Positions 53,737-63,038 of a stretch of 64,000 bases of DNA are shown here, in pieces. Positions within the stretch are counted from its first letter, which is position 1. The number at the start of each line of letters is the position of its first letter. The position numbers and the translations under genes were made by a program. Under the pieces are notes generated by a model, which worked only from the letters and a program-made list of their open reading frames with translations, searched no databases and was not told where the DNA came from. Source of the DNA: JAGPUQ01 sp963708735 (GTDB lineage: Bacteria > Pseudomonadota > Gammaproteobacteria > Pseudomonadales > Porticoccaceae); NCBI GenBank assembly GCA_963708735.1, contig CAVPTW010000042.1:1-64000 (forward strand). Reading direction: 5' to 3'.

Positions 53737-56614
53737 CATCCTGCGCATCGCCCGCAAGGAATTCCGCGGCTTCTTTGCCACCCCCGCCGCCTACCTGTTT
53801 CTCGGCGCCTTTCTCGCCGCAGCCCTGTTCGTGTTTTTCTGGGTGGAAACTTTCTTTGCCCGCAACATCGCCGATGTGCGCCCGCTGTTCGAGTGGCTGC
53901 CGCTGCTGCTGATCTTCCTGGTGGCGGCGCTGACCATGCGATCCTGGTCCGAGGAGCGCCGCGCGGGCACGCTGGAAACCCTGCTCACGGCGCCGGTGCA
54001 GCCCCTGCAACTGGTGCTCGGCAAGTTCGCCGCAACCCTCGGGCTGGTGGCGCTGGCCCTGGCGCTCACCCTGCCGCTGCCGATCACGGTGGCGCTGCTC
54101 GGGCCGCTCGACTGGGGTCCAGTGGTCGGCGGCTATCTCGCCACCCTGTTCCTGGCCGCGGCCTATGTCGCCATCGGCCTCTACATGAGCGGCCGCACCG
54201 ACAACCCCATCGTGGCGCTGATCCTGACCGCGCTGGTGTGCGGGCTGTTCTATCTGGTGGGATCGAGCACCCTGACCAATCTGTTTGGCCACCGTATCGG
54301 CGGGGTGCTGGCCCTGCTCGGCACCGGCACCCGCTTCGAATCCATCACCCGCGGCGTGCTGGATTTGCGCGATCTCTATTACTACGTCGCCATCGTCGGG
54401 GTATTCCTGACCCTGAACCTGTTCGGCCTCGAACGTCTGCGCTGGGCCGGCAATCCGCGCAGCGCCCGCCACCGCCTCTGGGGCCTTGCCGCGGGACTCG
54501 CGGTGGCCAATTTCGTGGCCGCCAATCTGTGGCTGGCTCCCATCGGCTGGGCGCGCGCCGACATCACCCACGGCAAGCTCTATTCGCTGTCCGAGGCGAC
54601 CCGCGCGCAGCTCGCCCAGGTGCGCGAGCCGCTGCTGATCCGCGGCTACTTCTCCGCCAAGACCCATCCCCTGCTCGCGCCCCTGGTGCCGCAGATCAAG
54701 AATCTGCTGGAGGAGTACGCAGTAACCGCCGGCAGCCGCGTGCGGGTGGAGTTCATCGACCCTCACACCGATCGCGCGCTGGAGGATGAAGCCGCCACCC
54801 GCTACGGCATCAAGCCGGTGCCGTTCCAGACCGCGAGCCGCTATCAGGCCGCGGTGGTGAACTCCTATTTCAATGTGGTGGTGAGTTACGGCGACCAGTA
54901 CCAGACCCTGGGTTATCAGGACCTGATCGAAGTGAAGGCCCGGGGCGGCGACCGCGGCCTCGACGTACTGCTGAAAAACCCCGAGTACTCGGTCACCCGC
55001 GCCATCCACAAGGCGGTGACCGCCTATCGCTCGGGCGGCAACCCCTTCGATGCCCTGACACGGCCGGTGACGTTCCGGAGTTACATCTCGCCGGACACCA
55101 AACTTCCGGAGGCGCTCGCGACGCTGCGCAAGGATCTCGATGCCCTGCTCGACGACTACCGGAAACAGGCCGGCGACAAGCTCGCCGTCGCCGCTGCCGA
55201 TCCGGATGCCGACGGCGGCAAGCTGGCGAAGGAACTCCAGGAGCGTTACGGCCTGGGACCCCAGATCGCCAGCCTGGTGGACCCCACGCCGTTCTGGTTC
55301 TCGATGGTGATCGAAGGCGCGGGCGATCCCGTGCTGGTGCCGCTGCCTGAAACCCTCGACAGGGACGCCCTGAAACGCTCCCTAGACGCCGCCTTCAAAC
55401 GGCTGGCTCCGGGTTTCCTCAAGACCATCGCCCTGGTCAAGCCCGCCACCTCGGCCTATGGCGACAGCGACGGCGCGCAGTACAACATCTTGACCAGGGC
55501 ACTGGAAGAAAGCGCCCGGATCCAGGTCACCGGACTGGAGGATGGTCGTGTGCCCGAGGACGCCGATCTGCTGCTGGTGCTCTCGCCCCGGGAGCTGAAC
55601 GACAAGCAGGTCTTCGCCATCGACCAGTTCCTGATGCGCGGCGGCAGCGTGGTGCTCGCCACCTCGCCCTTCGAGATCCAGCTCGCGCAGACCCTGAATG
55701 CCAGCCAGCAGCAGTCGGGACTGGCGGACTGGCTCGGCCATCAGGGCATCACCATCGCCGACACCCTGGTGCTGGACCCCCACAGCGCTTCGCTGCCAGT
55801 GCCCGTTGAGCGCTATATCGGCGGCATCCCCGTGCAGGAAATCCACATGGTGCCCTATCCCCATTTCCCGGACATCCGGGGCGCGGGCATCAATGGCGAT
55901 AGCCCCATCACCGCCGGACTCGACCAGTTGACCCTGAACTGGGCCTCGCCAATCACCGTCGATGCGGCCAAAAACCAGGGTCGCACGGTGACGGAACTGC
56001 TCAAGAGCTCCGCCGAGAGCTGGGCCTCACCCGACCCGAACCTGATTCCGGATTACAGCGCCTTCCCGGCAACGGGCTTCGAGCCACAAGGCAAACGCGC
56101 AGCGGCACTGCTGGCAGTGGCGCTCGAAGGCCGCTTCGATTCGTTCTACAAGGGCAAGCAGTCCCCGCTCGCCCAGGGCGCGGAAACCGAAGACGGGAAG
56201 GACGGGAAAAAAGACGACGCCACAGCCGCCGACGCTGCCAAGAAGAACGCCGTCACGAGCGTGATCGACCGCTCACCGGAATCGGCGCGTCTGGTGCTGG
56301 TGGCCAGCAACAGTTTCGCCACCGACACCGCGATCGACCTCGCTTCCCAGGGCCTCGGCACGCTCTATCTGCGGCCGGTGGAATTTCTCCAGAACGCCAT
56401 CGACTGGTCGTTGGAAGACCGCAGCCTGCTCGCCCTGCGCGGCCGCAGCCAACTGGCGCGCACCCTGGCGCCGCTGGCGGAAGGCGAGCAGCGCAGGTGG
56501 GAATACCTGAACTACGGCCTGGCCCTGTTGGGCCTCGGCGCCGTCTGGGGCTGGCGCCGCCGGGTCGCTGCCGCCGACCGGCGTCGTTATCAGAACCTGC
56601 TTGCGGAGATTTGA
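53729..56614 (+). CDS. Fused ABC permease and GldG-type auxiliary protein
   Basis: 961 residues: the N-terminal ~240 residues hold six membrane helices of a GldF-type permease (from ADILRIARKEFRGFF). A further helix (about residues 255-275) is followed by a large periplasmic GldG-like domain (ITHGKLYSLSEATRAQL is the typical entry) and a last helix near the C-terminus (LNYGLALLGLGAVWGW). The periplasmic domain has no obvious catalytic motif. GGAGG lies 7 bases before ATG 53729. In Bacteroidetes GldF and GldG are separate proteins; here they are one. The partner DUF4340 gene starts 3 bases after it. Confidence 0.88.
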   Translation: MADILRIARKEFRGFFATPAAYLFLGAFLAAALFVFFWVETFFARNIADVRPLFEWLPLLLIFLVAALTMRSWSEERRAGTLETLLTAPVQPLQLVLGKFAATLGLVALALALTLPLPITVALLGPLDWGPVVGGYLATLFLAAAYVAIGLYMSGRTDNPIVALILTALVCGLFYLVGSSTLTNLFGHRIGGVLALLGTGTRFESITRGVLDLRDLYYYVAIVGVFLTLNLFGLERLRWAGNPRSARHRLWGLAAGLAVANFVAANLWLAPIGWARADITHGKLYSLSEATRAQLAQVREPLLIRGYFSAKTHPLLAPLVPQIKNLLEEYAVTAGSRVRVEFIDPHTDRALEDEAATRYGIKPVPFQTASRYQAAVVNSYFNVVVSYGDQYQTLGYQDLIEVKARGGDRGLDVLLKNPEYSVTRAIHKAVTAYRSGGNPFDALTRPVTFRSYISPDTKLPEALATLRKDLDALLDDYRKQAGDKLAVAAADPDADGGKLAKELQERYGLGPQIASLVDPTPFWFSMVIEGAGDPVLVPLPETLDRDALKRSLDAAFKRLAPGFLKTIALVKPATSAYGDSDGAQYNILTRALEESARIQVTGLEDGRVPEDADLLLVLSPRELNDKQVFAIDQFLMRGGSVVLATSPFEIQLAQTLNASQQQSGLADWLGHQGITIADTLVLDPHSASLPVPVERYIGGIPVQEIHMVPYPHFPDIRGAGINGDSPITAGLDQLTLNWASPITVDAAKNQGRTVTELLKSSAESWASPDPNLIPDYSAFPATGFEPQGKRAAALLAVALEGRFDSFYKGKQSPLAQGAETEDGKDGKKDDATAADAAKKNAVTSVIDRSPESARLVLVASNSFATDTAIDLASQGLGTLYLRPVEFLQNAIDWSLEDRSLLALRGRSQLARTLAPLAEGEQRRWEYLNYGLALLGLGAVWGWRRRVAAADRRRYQNLLAEI

Positions 56615-56617
56615 CGC

Positions 56618-57727
56618 ATGGAAAAGACCATTCGACTGCTGGCAGCAGTGCTGGGCGTACAGCTGTTGCTCGCCCTGGGGCTGAGCTTCACCGGGCCCCA
56701 GCTGTCCGCCCCCGCCGCTGAAACCCCGCTGCTCGGTTTCGATGCGGAAAAAGTTGACCGCCTCGTGATCGAAGGGCCGGAGGCCGCCAAAGTGACGTTG
56801 ACCAAAACGGACGGCGACTGGCACCTGCCGGATGCGGCTGACTTTCCCGCCGACCGCGACAAGATCGAACAACTGCTGAAGCGGCTCAGGGAACTGCGCG
56901 GGGGTACGCCCGTGGCCACCACCCTGGGCGCACAGCAGCGCTTTCGGGTGAGCGACGCGGACTTCGAACGCCGCATCACCCTGAGGGCGGGCGACCAGAC
57001 GCTCGGCATCCTCTATCTGGGCACAGCACCCAGCCTGCGCCAGATCAATGCGCGCGCCGCCACCAGCGACGCCATCTTCGCAGTCGAGCTGGGGGCCCAC
57101 GAATTCCCGGTCAAGACCGACGCCTGGATCGACCACGCCGTGCTGCGTGTGCCCCGCGACGAGATTGTTGCCATCGATGTGGCAGGCCTGCATCTGGAGC
57201 GCGTGCCCGACCCGGCACCGACGACGGAAGCCACCACAAAAGCCAGCGCGGAAAATCAGACCGTCGGCGTCGCGACCGATGCTGGCACCGGTACCATCGG
57301 GGGCGCGGCACCTCGCACTCAGTGGCGGGCCACCGGACTGGCCGCCGGCGAAAGCCTCAACTCCGCCGCCGCCGACACCCTCGCCGGAGAACTCGCGGAT
57401 ATCCGTATCAGCGCGCTGCTGGGTACCGAGGAAAAAAGCGAATACGGCCTGCACAAACCGGTTCTGAGCCTTCAGATCACCCGCAAGGGCGGCGCGCCGG
57501 TCGAATACCGCCTGGGCAAGGCCCCGCAAGGGGATGAGTACACATTGAAAGTGTCCAACCGTACCCAGTACTTCCGCCTGCCGGCCTACAGCGCCGAGCA
57601 GTTGCTGAAGGCCGCCCGGCGCGAGCCGCTGCTGGCACCAGTCATCAAGGATGAAGATACCGCCGGGACGGCCGCGCAATCGGCCGTCAGCGAGCGCCCT
57701 GCGACAGAACCCGAAATCGAACCCTGA
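56618..57727 (+). CDS. DUF4340 domain protein
   Basis: 369 residues. An N-terminal membrane anchor (IRLLAAVLGVQLLLALGLSF), then two repeats of the DUF4340 fold: DGDWHLPDAADFPADRDKIEQLLKRL, and later ALLGTEEKSEYGLHKPVLSLQI. It is anchored in the inner membrane with the rest in the periplasm. It always goes with GldA/GldFG-type genes, so it probably belongs to the same complex. The function of such systems outside the gliding group is not known. Confidence 0.88.
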   Translation: MEKTIRLLAAVLGVQLLLALGLSFTGPQLSAPAAETPLLGFDAEKVDRLVIEGPEAAKVTLTKTDGDWHLPDAADFPADRDKIEQLLKRLRELRGGTPVATTLGAQQRFRVSDADFERRITLRAGDQTLGILYLGTAPSLRQINARAATSDAIFAVELGAHEFPVKTDAWIDHAVLRVPRDEIVAIDVAGLHLERVPDPAPTTEATTKASAENQTVGVATDAGTGTIGGAAPRTQWRATGLAAGESLNSAAADTLAGELADIRISALLGTEEKSEYGLHKPVLSLQITRKGGAPVEYRLGKAPQGDEYTLKVSNRTQYFRLPAYSAEQLLKAARREPLLAPVIKDEDTAGTAAQSAVSERPATEPEIEP

Positions 57728-57733
57728 CGACGA

Positions 57734-57795
57734 CGCCAGAGCGGGTATCGCGGGACACGCTATTCGCTCTGGCGCAAGTCGCTCTGGCGCAAGTC
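57734..57795. repeat. Hairpin and 15-base tandem duplication between convergent genes
   Basis: CGCCAGAGCG (57734-57743) pairs with CGCTCTGGCG (57765-57774). The unit GCTCTGGCGCAAGTC is then repeated directly (57766-57780 and 57781-57795), so the second copy can pair too. It lies between the DUF4340 and epoxide hydrolase stop codons. No T-run is seen. Confidence 0.7.
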
Positions 57796-57821
57796 GGGCA
57801 CAGGCCGCCTTGCACCTGTTC

Positions 57822-58964
57822 TCACCAGCGCAGGTTCTGAAAACAGTCGCGAACTTCCTTCACAAAGACCTCGGGCCGCTCGAATGCCGCAAAGTGCCCG
57901 CCGCGATCGAGTTCGTTCCAGTGGATCAGCTTCCTGAAACGGCGCTCGGCCCAGCGCCGCGAGCTGCGAAAAATTTCCTTCGGGTAAATACTGCATCCGG
58001 TGGCGAGCTCGACCGGATCGCGCGACAGGCTGTTGAAGCTCTCCCAATACAGCCGCGCCGATGACGCGGCGCTCGCGGTGCACCAGTAGAACATGATGTT
58101 GTCGAGAAGCTCGTCGCGGGTCAGCACATTTTCGGGATGGCCGTCGCAGTCGGTCCAGGCCCAGTATTTTTCGAGAATCCAGGCCGCCTGCCCCACCGGG
58201 GAATCCACCAGCCCGTAACCCACCGTCTGCGGGCGGGTACTCTGTTCCTTGGAATAGCCGGAATCCCAGTCCTTGTAGTGCTGCATGCCGGCGAGCGCAC
58301 TTTGTTCGAGGGGCGTGAGGCTGTCGAACGTGGCCGGATCGGGCTCGACGATCACCATGTTGAGGTGAATCGCCTGGCAGTTGCCCAGGTTCTGCATCCC
58401 GATCGCGGTGGTCACCGCCGCGCCCCAGTCGCCGCCCTGGGCCAGGTAGCGGTCATAACCCAACCGCAGCATCAGACGGTTCCACTCGCGGGCGATTTTC
58501 TCGATATTCCAGCCGGTGGTGGTCGGCTTGCCGGAAAACCCGTAGCCCGGCAGCGCAGGGCATACCACGTGGAAGGCATCGGCCGCATCGCCACCGTGGG
58601 CGACCGGGTCCACCAGGGGTTCGATCACCTTGTGGAATTCGACGATGGAACCCGGCCAGCCGTGGGTGATGAGCAGCGGCCGCGCATTGGGGTGGGGCGA
58701 GCGCTGGTGGATGAAATGAATATCGACGCCGTCGAGTTCGGTGATGAAATGATCGAAGCGGTTGAGGCGCGCCTCGCGCGCGCGCCAGTCGTAACTCGTC
58801 CGCCAGTAATCGCAAACCTCCCGCACATAGGCGAGCGGAATCCCCTGGGACCAGTCGTCGACGACTTCCTTTTCAGGCCAGCGGGCGCGGGCGAGACGCT
58901 CGTGGAGATCGGTGAGGACGGCGTCGGGAACCGCGATGCGGAAGGGTCGGATGACATCGTTCAC
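57822..58964 (-). CDS. Epoxide hydrolase family protein
   Basis: 380 residues: an N-terminal EHN domain (PFRIAVPDAVLTDLHERL...RWPEKEVVDDWSQG) and an alpha/beta hydrolase domain. The nucleophile is the Asp in QGGDWGAAV, the oxyanion region is ITHGWPGS, and the His is in GGHFAAFERPE. This is the juvenile-hormone-type group of epoxide hydrolases. The GTG start at 58964 has GAGGTG just upstream; no in-frame ATG is near. It is divergent from argS and converges on the DUF4340 gene. The substrate is unknown. Confidence 0.9.
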   Translation of the reverse strand: MNDVIRPFRIAVPDAVLTDLHERLARARWPEKEVVDDWSQGIPLAYVREVCDYWRTSYDWRAREARLNRFDHFITELDGVDIHFIHQRSPHPNARPLLITHGWPGSIVEFHKVIEPLVDPVAHGGDAADAFHVVCPALPGYGFSGKPTTTGWNIEKIAREWNRLMLRLGYDRYLAQGGDWGAAVTTAIGMQNLGNCQAIHLNMVIVEPDPATFDSLTPLEQSALAGMQHYKDWDSGYSKEQSTRPQTVGYGLVDSPVGQAAWILEKYWAWTDCDGHPENVLTRDELLDNIMFYWCTASAASSARLYWESFNSLSRDPVELATGCSIYPKEIFRSSRRWAERRFRKLIHWNELDRGGHFAAFERPEVFVKEVRDCFQNLRW

Positions 58965-59135
58965 GGGGCACCTCGAGGTGTTCAGTGTTATTGTCAGAAG
59001 ATCGGATGCTATACGCCGGCAACCCATACAGCAACGCGGAGACAGTCCATCCCCAGTACGCCCGGGCATGGCGGGCGGGTTGCAATCCCCTCTCCCGCCA
59101 CTAGAATGCCTGCTCCCCGGCCCAATGAGCCTGCG

Positions 59136-60878
59136 ATGAGCATCCGCAATCTGCTCGACCGGCGCCTTCGCGATGCCGCGACTTCCTGCGGCATCGCCGT
59201 GTCCCCCACCGACCATCTGGCGGCGCCCAGTACACGCCCCGAGTTCGGCGATTTTCAGGCGAATCTCGCACTTACCGCCGCGCGCGAGATGAAAGCCAAA
59301 CCTCGTGATCTTGCCGAACGCATCGTCGCCCAGGCGCAGCTCGCCGACATCGCGAGCCGGGTCGAGATCGCGGGTCCCGGCTTCATCAACATTCACCTCG
59401 CGGACGATTTCCTGGCCCGGCTCCTCGACGACCTGCACGGCGCGCACCGTCTCTGCCCCCTCGTCGCGCATCCCGTGCGCACCGTGGTGGATTACTCCTC
59501 GCCCAATCTGGCGAAGGAGATGCACGTCGGCCATCTGCGCAGCACCATCATCGGCGATGCCGTGGTGCGGGTGCTGGAATACCTGGGCCACGAGGTCATC
59601 CGCCACAATCACATGGGCGACTGGGGCACCCAGTTCGGCATGCTGATCGCGGAGCTGGAAGATCATCTGGGCACCGGCGCGGCGCCGGATCTGGCGCTCG
59701 CCGATCTCGAACAGTTCTACCAGAACGCCAAGGCACACTTCGATCTCGACGCCGAATTCGCCACCCGGGCGCGGCACTACGTGGTGCGGCTGCAAGCGGG
59801 CGATGCGTATTGCCACGCGCTCTGGCAGCGCTTCATCGCCATTTCCATCGCCCACAGCGAAGCGATCTACCGCCAGCTCAACGTTACGCTGCGCCACACC
59901 GACATCCGCCCCGAGAGTGCCTACAACGACGATCTGGCGGAGATCGCCGCGCTGCTGACCGAAAAGGGTCTGGCGGTGGAAGACGAGGGCGCGCTGGTGG
60001 CTTTTCTGCCCGAACTGGCCGACAGGCAGGGCCGGCCGAGCCCGGTGATCGTGCGCAAATCGGACGGCGCCTATCTGTACGCCACCACCGATCTCGCCGC
60101 GCTGCGCTACCGCTGCCAGACGCTCGGCGCGCAGCGGATTCTCTACTTCATCGACGCACGCCAGTCGCTGCACATGAAACAGGTGTTCACCCTGGCGCGG
60201 AAGGCCGGCCTGGTCGGCGCCGAGGTCGCGCTCGAACACCATCCCTTCGGCACCATGCTGGGTCCGGATGGCACCCCGTTCAAAACCCGCTCCGGCGGTA
60301 CCGTCAAGCTCGCGGAGCTATTGGAAGAGGCAGTGGCGCGCGCCGCGCACCTGGTCGCGGCCAAGAACCCTGCGCTGACCGAAACGACCCATGCCGAGAT
60401 CGCCCACAAGGTGGGTATTGGCGCCGTGAAGTACGCCGATCTGGCCAAGACCCGCACCCACGACTATGTGTTCGACTGGGACACCATGCTGAGCTTCGAC
60501 GGCAACACCGCGCCCTATCTGCAATACGCCTACACGCGCATCCAGAGCATTTTCCGCCGCGCGGCAGACATCGCCCCCGACGCGATTCCCGGCTCCATAA
60601 CGATCACCACGGCAGCGGAGCGCCGCCTCGCCCTCGCCCTGCTGGGATTCGGCGAAGTCCTGCACCAGGTGGCGGCCGAGGCCTACCCTCATGTGCTGTG
60701 CAACTACCTCTACGAGCTGGCCAGCACCTTCACCGGATTTTACGAACAGTGTCCGATCCTGAAGCCCGAAATCGCACCCGAGCTGCGGGCGAGTCGCCTG
60801 GCGCTGTGTCAGTTGGCGGCGCGCACCCTCGCCACCGGACTGGACCTGCTCGGCATTGAAGTCATGGCGGAGATGTAG
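59136..60878 (+). CDS. argS: Arginyl-tRNA synthetase
   Basis: 580 residues. Class I synthetase with the HIGH motif as EMHVGHLRSTIIGD, and a KMSKS-like loop in FKTRSGGTVKLAELLEEA. The C-terminal DALR anticodon domain is in the last ~120 residues. The ATG at 59136 is used because the family begins MSIRNLLDRRL. It runs convergent with the macrodomain gene, with a 17-base overlap of the coding ends. Confidence 0.96.
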   Translation: MSIRNLLDRRLRDAATSCGIAVSPTDHLAAPSTRPEFGDFQANLALTAAREMKAKPRDLAERIVAQAQLADIASRVEIAGPGFINIHLADDFLARLLDDLHGAHRLCPLVAHPVRTVVDYSSPNLAKEMHVGHLRSTIIGDAVVRVLEYLGHEVIRHNHMGDWGTQFGMLIAELEDHLGTGAAPDLALADLEQFYQNAKAHFDLDAEFATRARHYVVRLQAGDAYCHALWQRFIAISIAHSEAIYRQLNVTLRHTDIRPESAYNDDLAEIAALLTEKGLAVEDEGALVAFLPELADRQGRPSPVIVRKSDGAYLYATTDLAALRYRCQTLGAQRILYFIDARQSLHMKQVFTLARKAGLVGAEVALEHHPFGTMLGPDGTPFKTRSGGTVKLAELLEEAVARAAHLVAAKNPALTETTHAEIAHKVGIGAVKYADLAKTRTHDYVFDWDTMLSFDGNTAPYLQYAYTRIQSIFRRAADIAPDAIPGSITITTAAERRLALALLGFGEVLHQVAAEAYPHVLCNYLYELASTFTGFYEQCPILKPEIAPELRASRLALCQLAARTLATGLDLLGIEVMAEM

Positions 60879-61386
60879 ATCCGCTCCGCGCCAGTTCGGC
60901 CCGGTAGCGCGCCGCCATCGCAGCGTCGAAACAGCAGAAGATCACCCGCTCGACGCTCGTGGATCGCGTCATGGCAGCGCGCACTTCGCGCACCGCAATG
61001 GCCACCGCGCGCTCGGGCGGAAAGCCGTACACGCCGCAACTGATGGCGGGAAACGCGAGCGACCGAAACCGTTCGGCGGCCGCAAGCGCCATGGCATTGC
61101 GATAACAGCGCGCGAGGAGCTCGTCTTCGTTCGCGTCGCCGCCCCGCCAGACCGGCCCCACCGCGTGGATGATGGCCCGCGCCGGCAGCGCGAAGCCCGG
61201 GGTCAGCCGCACCTCGCCCGTGGGGCAGCCGCCCAGCGCGCGGCAGGCTGCCTGCAAGGCGTCGTGGCCCGCGGCGCGATGAATGGCGCCATCGACCCCG
61301 CCACCGCCCGCGAGTCGGCTGTTGGCGGCATTCACCACGGCATCCACCGCCAGGGTGGTGATGTCGCCCTCGATTACGTCGATCAT
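60862..61386 (-). CDS. ymdB: Macrodomain protein, O-acetyl-ADP-ribose deacetylase type
   Basis: 174 residues, an entire macrodomain. The ADP-ribose loop is VVNAANSRLAGGGGVDGAIHRAAG; HAVGPVWRGGDANED and AFPAISCGVYGFPPE follow. This matches YmdB of E. coli, which removes ADP-ribose from proteins and deacetylates O-acetyl-ADP-ribose. GAGGAG lies 7 bases before ATG 61386, so the longer start is rejected. It overlaps the argS end by 17 bases. Confidence 0.92.
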   Translation of the reverse strand: MIDVIEGDITTLAVDAVVNAANSRLAGGGGVDGAIHRAAGHDALQAACRALGGCPTGEVRLTPGFALPARAIIHAVGPVWRGGDANEDELLARCYRNAMALAAAERFRSLAFPAISCGVYGFPPERAVAIAVREVRAAMTRSTSVERVIFCCFDAAMAARYRAELARSGSTSPP

Positions 61387-61525
61387 CCGCACGCTCCTCA
61401 GGGCTTCGGCTGCTGCTCCCATTCCGGCAGGTGGTCAACCCTGCGCCATGGCTGCCATCCCTGATTGCAGGACTCCCAGCCCGGCAACCGTCTTCATAAG
61501 ATGGCGTCAAAATATGATGTTATAG

Positions 61526-61554
61526 TTGAATTATCTATCTTAACCTGCTAACAA
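61526..61554 (+). promoter_or_regulatory. Promoter candidate of the lysozyme-like orphan
   Basis: TTGAAT (61526-61531) and TAACAA (61549-61554) are 17 bases apart, in an A+T-rich block (61500-61580) unlike its neighbours. A start would lie about 45 bases before the ATG at 61607. Confidence 0.45.
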
Positions 61555-61606
61555 TACGAACAATTTTCATTTTCCCTACCCTACGAACTCCAGGGAGAAT
61601 TGCCCG

Positions 61607-62089
61607 ATGTGTTCAGCCTGTGATCTGCGCCGCGTCATCCGCGCCACCCTGAAACAGCTCGGGGACTGGTCGCCAGCGGCGGAAAATCTGCTGCTGGGGA
61701 CTGCTGTGCAGGAATCCGGGCGCAACGCGCGTCTGCGCGAGGGACGGCGGCTCGGCATCTACCGGATCTCGCCGGCGACCCATCGCGCGGTCTGGGACAA
61801 ATACCTGGTCTGCGATCCGGAACTCGCCAGCCGGGTGCGCGGCCTCGCGGGACAGCATTGTTTCCTGCGCGACCCCCACGGCGAACTGACCACCAACCTC
61901 AAGTACGCAACCGCCATCGCCTGGATGATCTACCGGCGCCACGGATCTGAACTTCCCGAGGCCGAGGACATCGCGGGACTCGCCCACCACTGGCATCGCC
62001 ATTTTCACAGTCGACCCAGCGGGAGCGCGGAGGATTTCGTGAGTCATTACCGGGACGCCACGGCAAGGGCGAGGGCGCGCGCGGCCTGA
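61607..62089 (+). CDS. Phage-type lysozyme-like protein of unknown role
   Basis: 160 residues. The text LLLGTAVQESG, with a glutamate, followed by LGIYRISPATHRAVWDKYL, resembles proteins of phages and prophages with a lysozyme-like fold, in which that glutamate would be catalytic. This is recognised by eye only. The N-terminal CSAC could bind metal. AGGGAG sits 9 bases before the ATG. The upstream DNA is A+T-rich, so the gene may be recently acquired. No other phage gene is next to it. Confidence 0.5.
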   Translation: MCSACDLRRVIRATLKQLGDWSPAAENLLLGTAVQESGRNARLREGRRLGIYRISPATHRAVWDKYLVCDPELASRVRGLAGQHCFLRDPHGELTTNLKYATAIAWMIYRRHGSELPEAEDIAGLAHHWHRHFHSRPSGSAEDFVSHYRDATARARARAA

Positions 62090-62113
62090 TCGACCCGCAG
62101 GGCCGCCCACAAC

Positions 62114-62950
62114 TCAGCCCAGATTCACCGCCGCAATCCGCTGCGCGGGCGCGCGGCGCAGTTGCAGACCGGTAAAGTCGAACAGCGCCGGATCCGCCAG
62201 CTGCGATGGCGCCACATTGCAGATTGCCGAAAAGATCGTCTCCAGCCGCCCCGGATGCGCGCGCTCCCACTGCTGCAACATCTCCTTGATGACCTGCCGT
62301 TGCAGATTGTCCTGGGAGCCGCACAGGTTGCAGGGAATGATGGGGAACTCCCGATACTCGGCGTAGCGGGCGAGATCGTCCTCGCGGCAGAAGGCGAGCG
62401 GCCGGATCACCATGTTGCGGCCGTCGTCGGACAACAGCTTGGGCGGCATCGCCTTGAGCTTGCCGCCGTAGAACATGTTGAGAAAGAGCGTCTCGATGAT
62501 GTCGTCGCGGTGGTGACCCAGCGCGATCTTGGTGGCACCGATCTCTTCGGCGAACCCGTATAGCGTGCCGCGCCGCAGCCGCGAACAGAGCCCGCAATAG
62601 GTTTTGTTGTCCGGCACCAAATCGGTGACGATGCTGTAGGTGTCTTTTTCGATGATGTGAAACGGCACGCCGATGCCGGTCAGATAATCCGGCAGCACCT
62701 GCTCGGGAAATCCGGGCTGTTTCTGATCGAGATTCACCGCCACCAGCTCAAACGCGACGGGCGCCGTCTTCTGCAGATTGAGCAGGATATCGAGCATGCC
62801 GTAGCTGTCCTTGCCCCCGGACAGGCACACCATCACCTTGTCGCCGGCCTCTATCATGCCGTACCGCGCGATGGCATTGCCGACGTTGCGGCGCAGGCGT
62901 TTTTGCAGCTTGTTGTATTCGAGACGGTCGCGACCGTGCAGCTCGGGCAT
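62114..62950 (-). CDS. ttcA: tRNA 2-thiocytidine biosynthesis protein
   Basis: 278 residues. It thiolates C32 of tRNA. The PP-loop is VCLSGGKDSYGM; cysteines of the [4Fe-4S] cluster are in CGLCSRLRRG and CNLCGSQ. The ATG at 62950 is preferred over a TTG three codons upstream. It converges on the lysozyme-like gene with a 24-base gap. Confidence 0.96.
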   Translation of the reverse strand: MPELHGRDRLEYNKLQKRLRRNVGNAIARYGMIEAGDKVMVCLSGGKDSYGMLDILLNLQKTAPVAFELVAVNLDQKQPGFPEQVLPDYLTGIGVPFHIIEKDTYSIVTDLVPDNKTYCGLCSRLRRGTLYGFAEEIGATKIALGHHRDDIIETLFLNMFYGGKLKAMPPKLLSDDGRNMVIRPLAFCREDDLARYAEYREFPIIPCNLCGSQDNLQRQVIKEMLQQWERAHPGRLETIFSAICNVAPSQLADPALFDFTGLQLRRAPAQRIAAVNLG

Positions 62951-63038
62951 GGAGGTCAATCAGAATACGGGGCCGCCATTTTAGCGGCCCGTGCGGGGTT
63001 GCGGCGAGTCGCGCGGCAGGCAGTCCGCGCGAAAAGCG

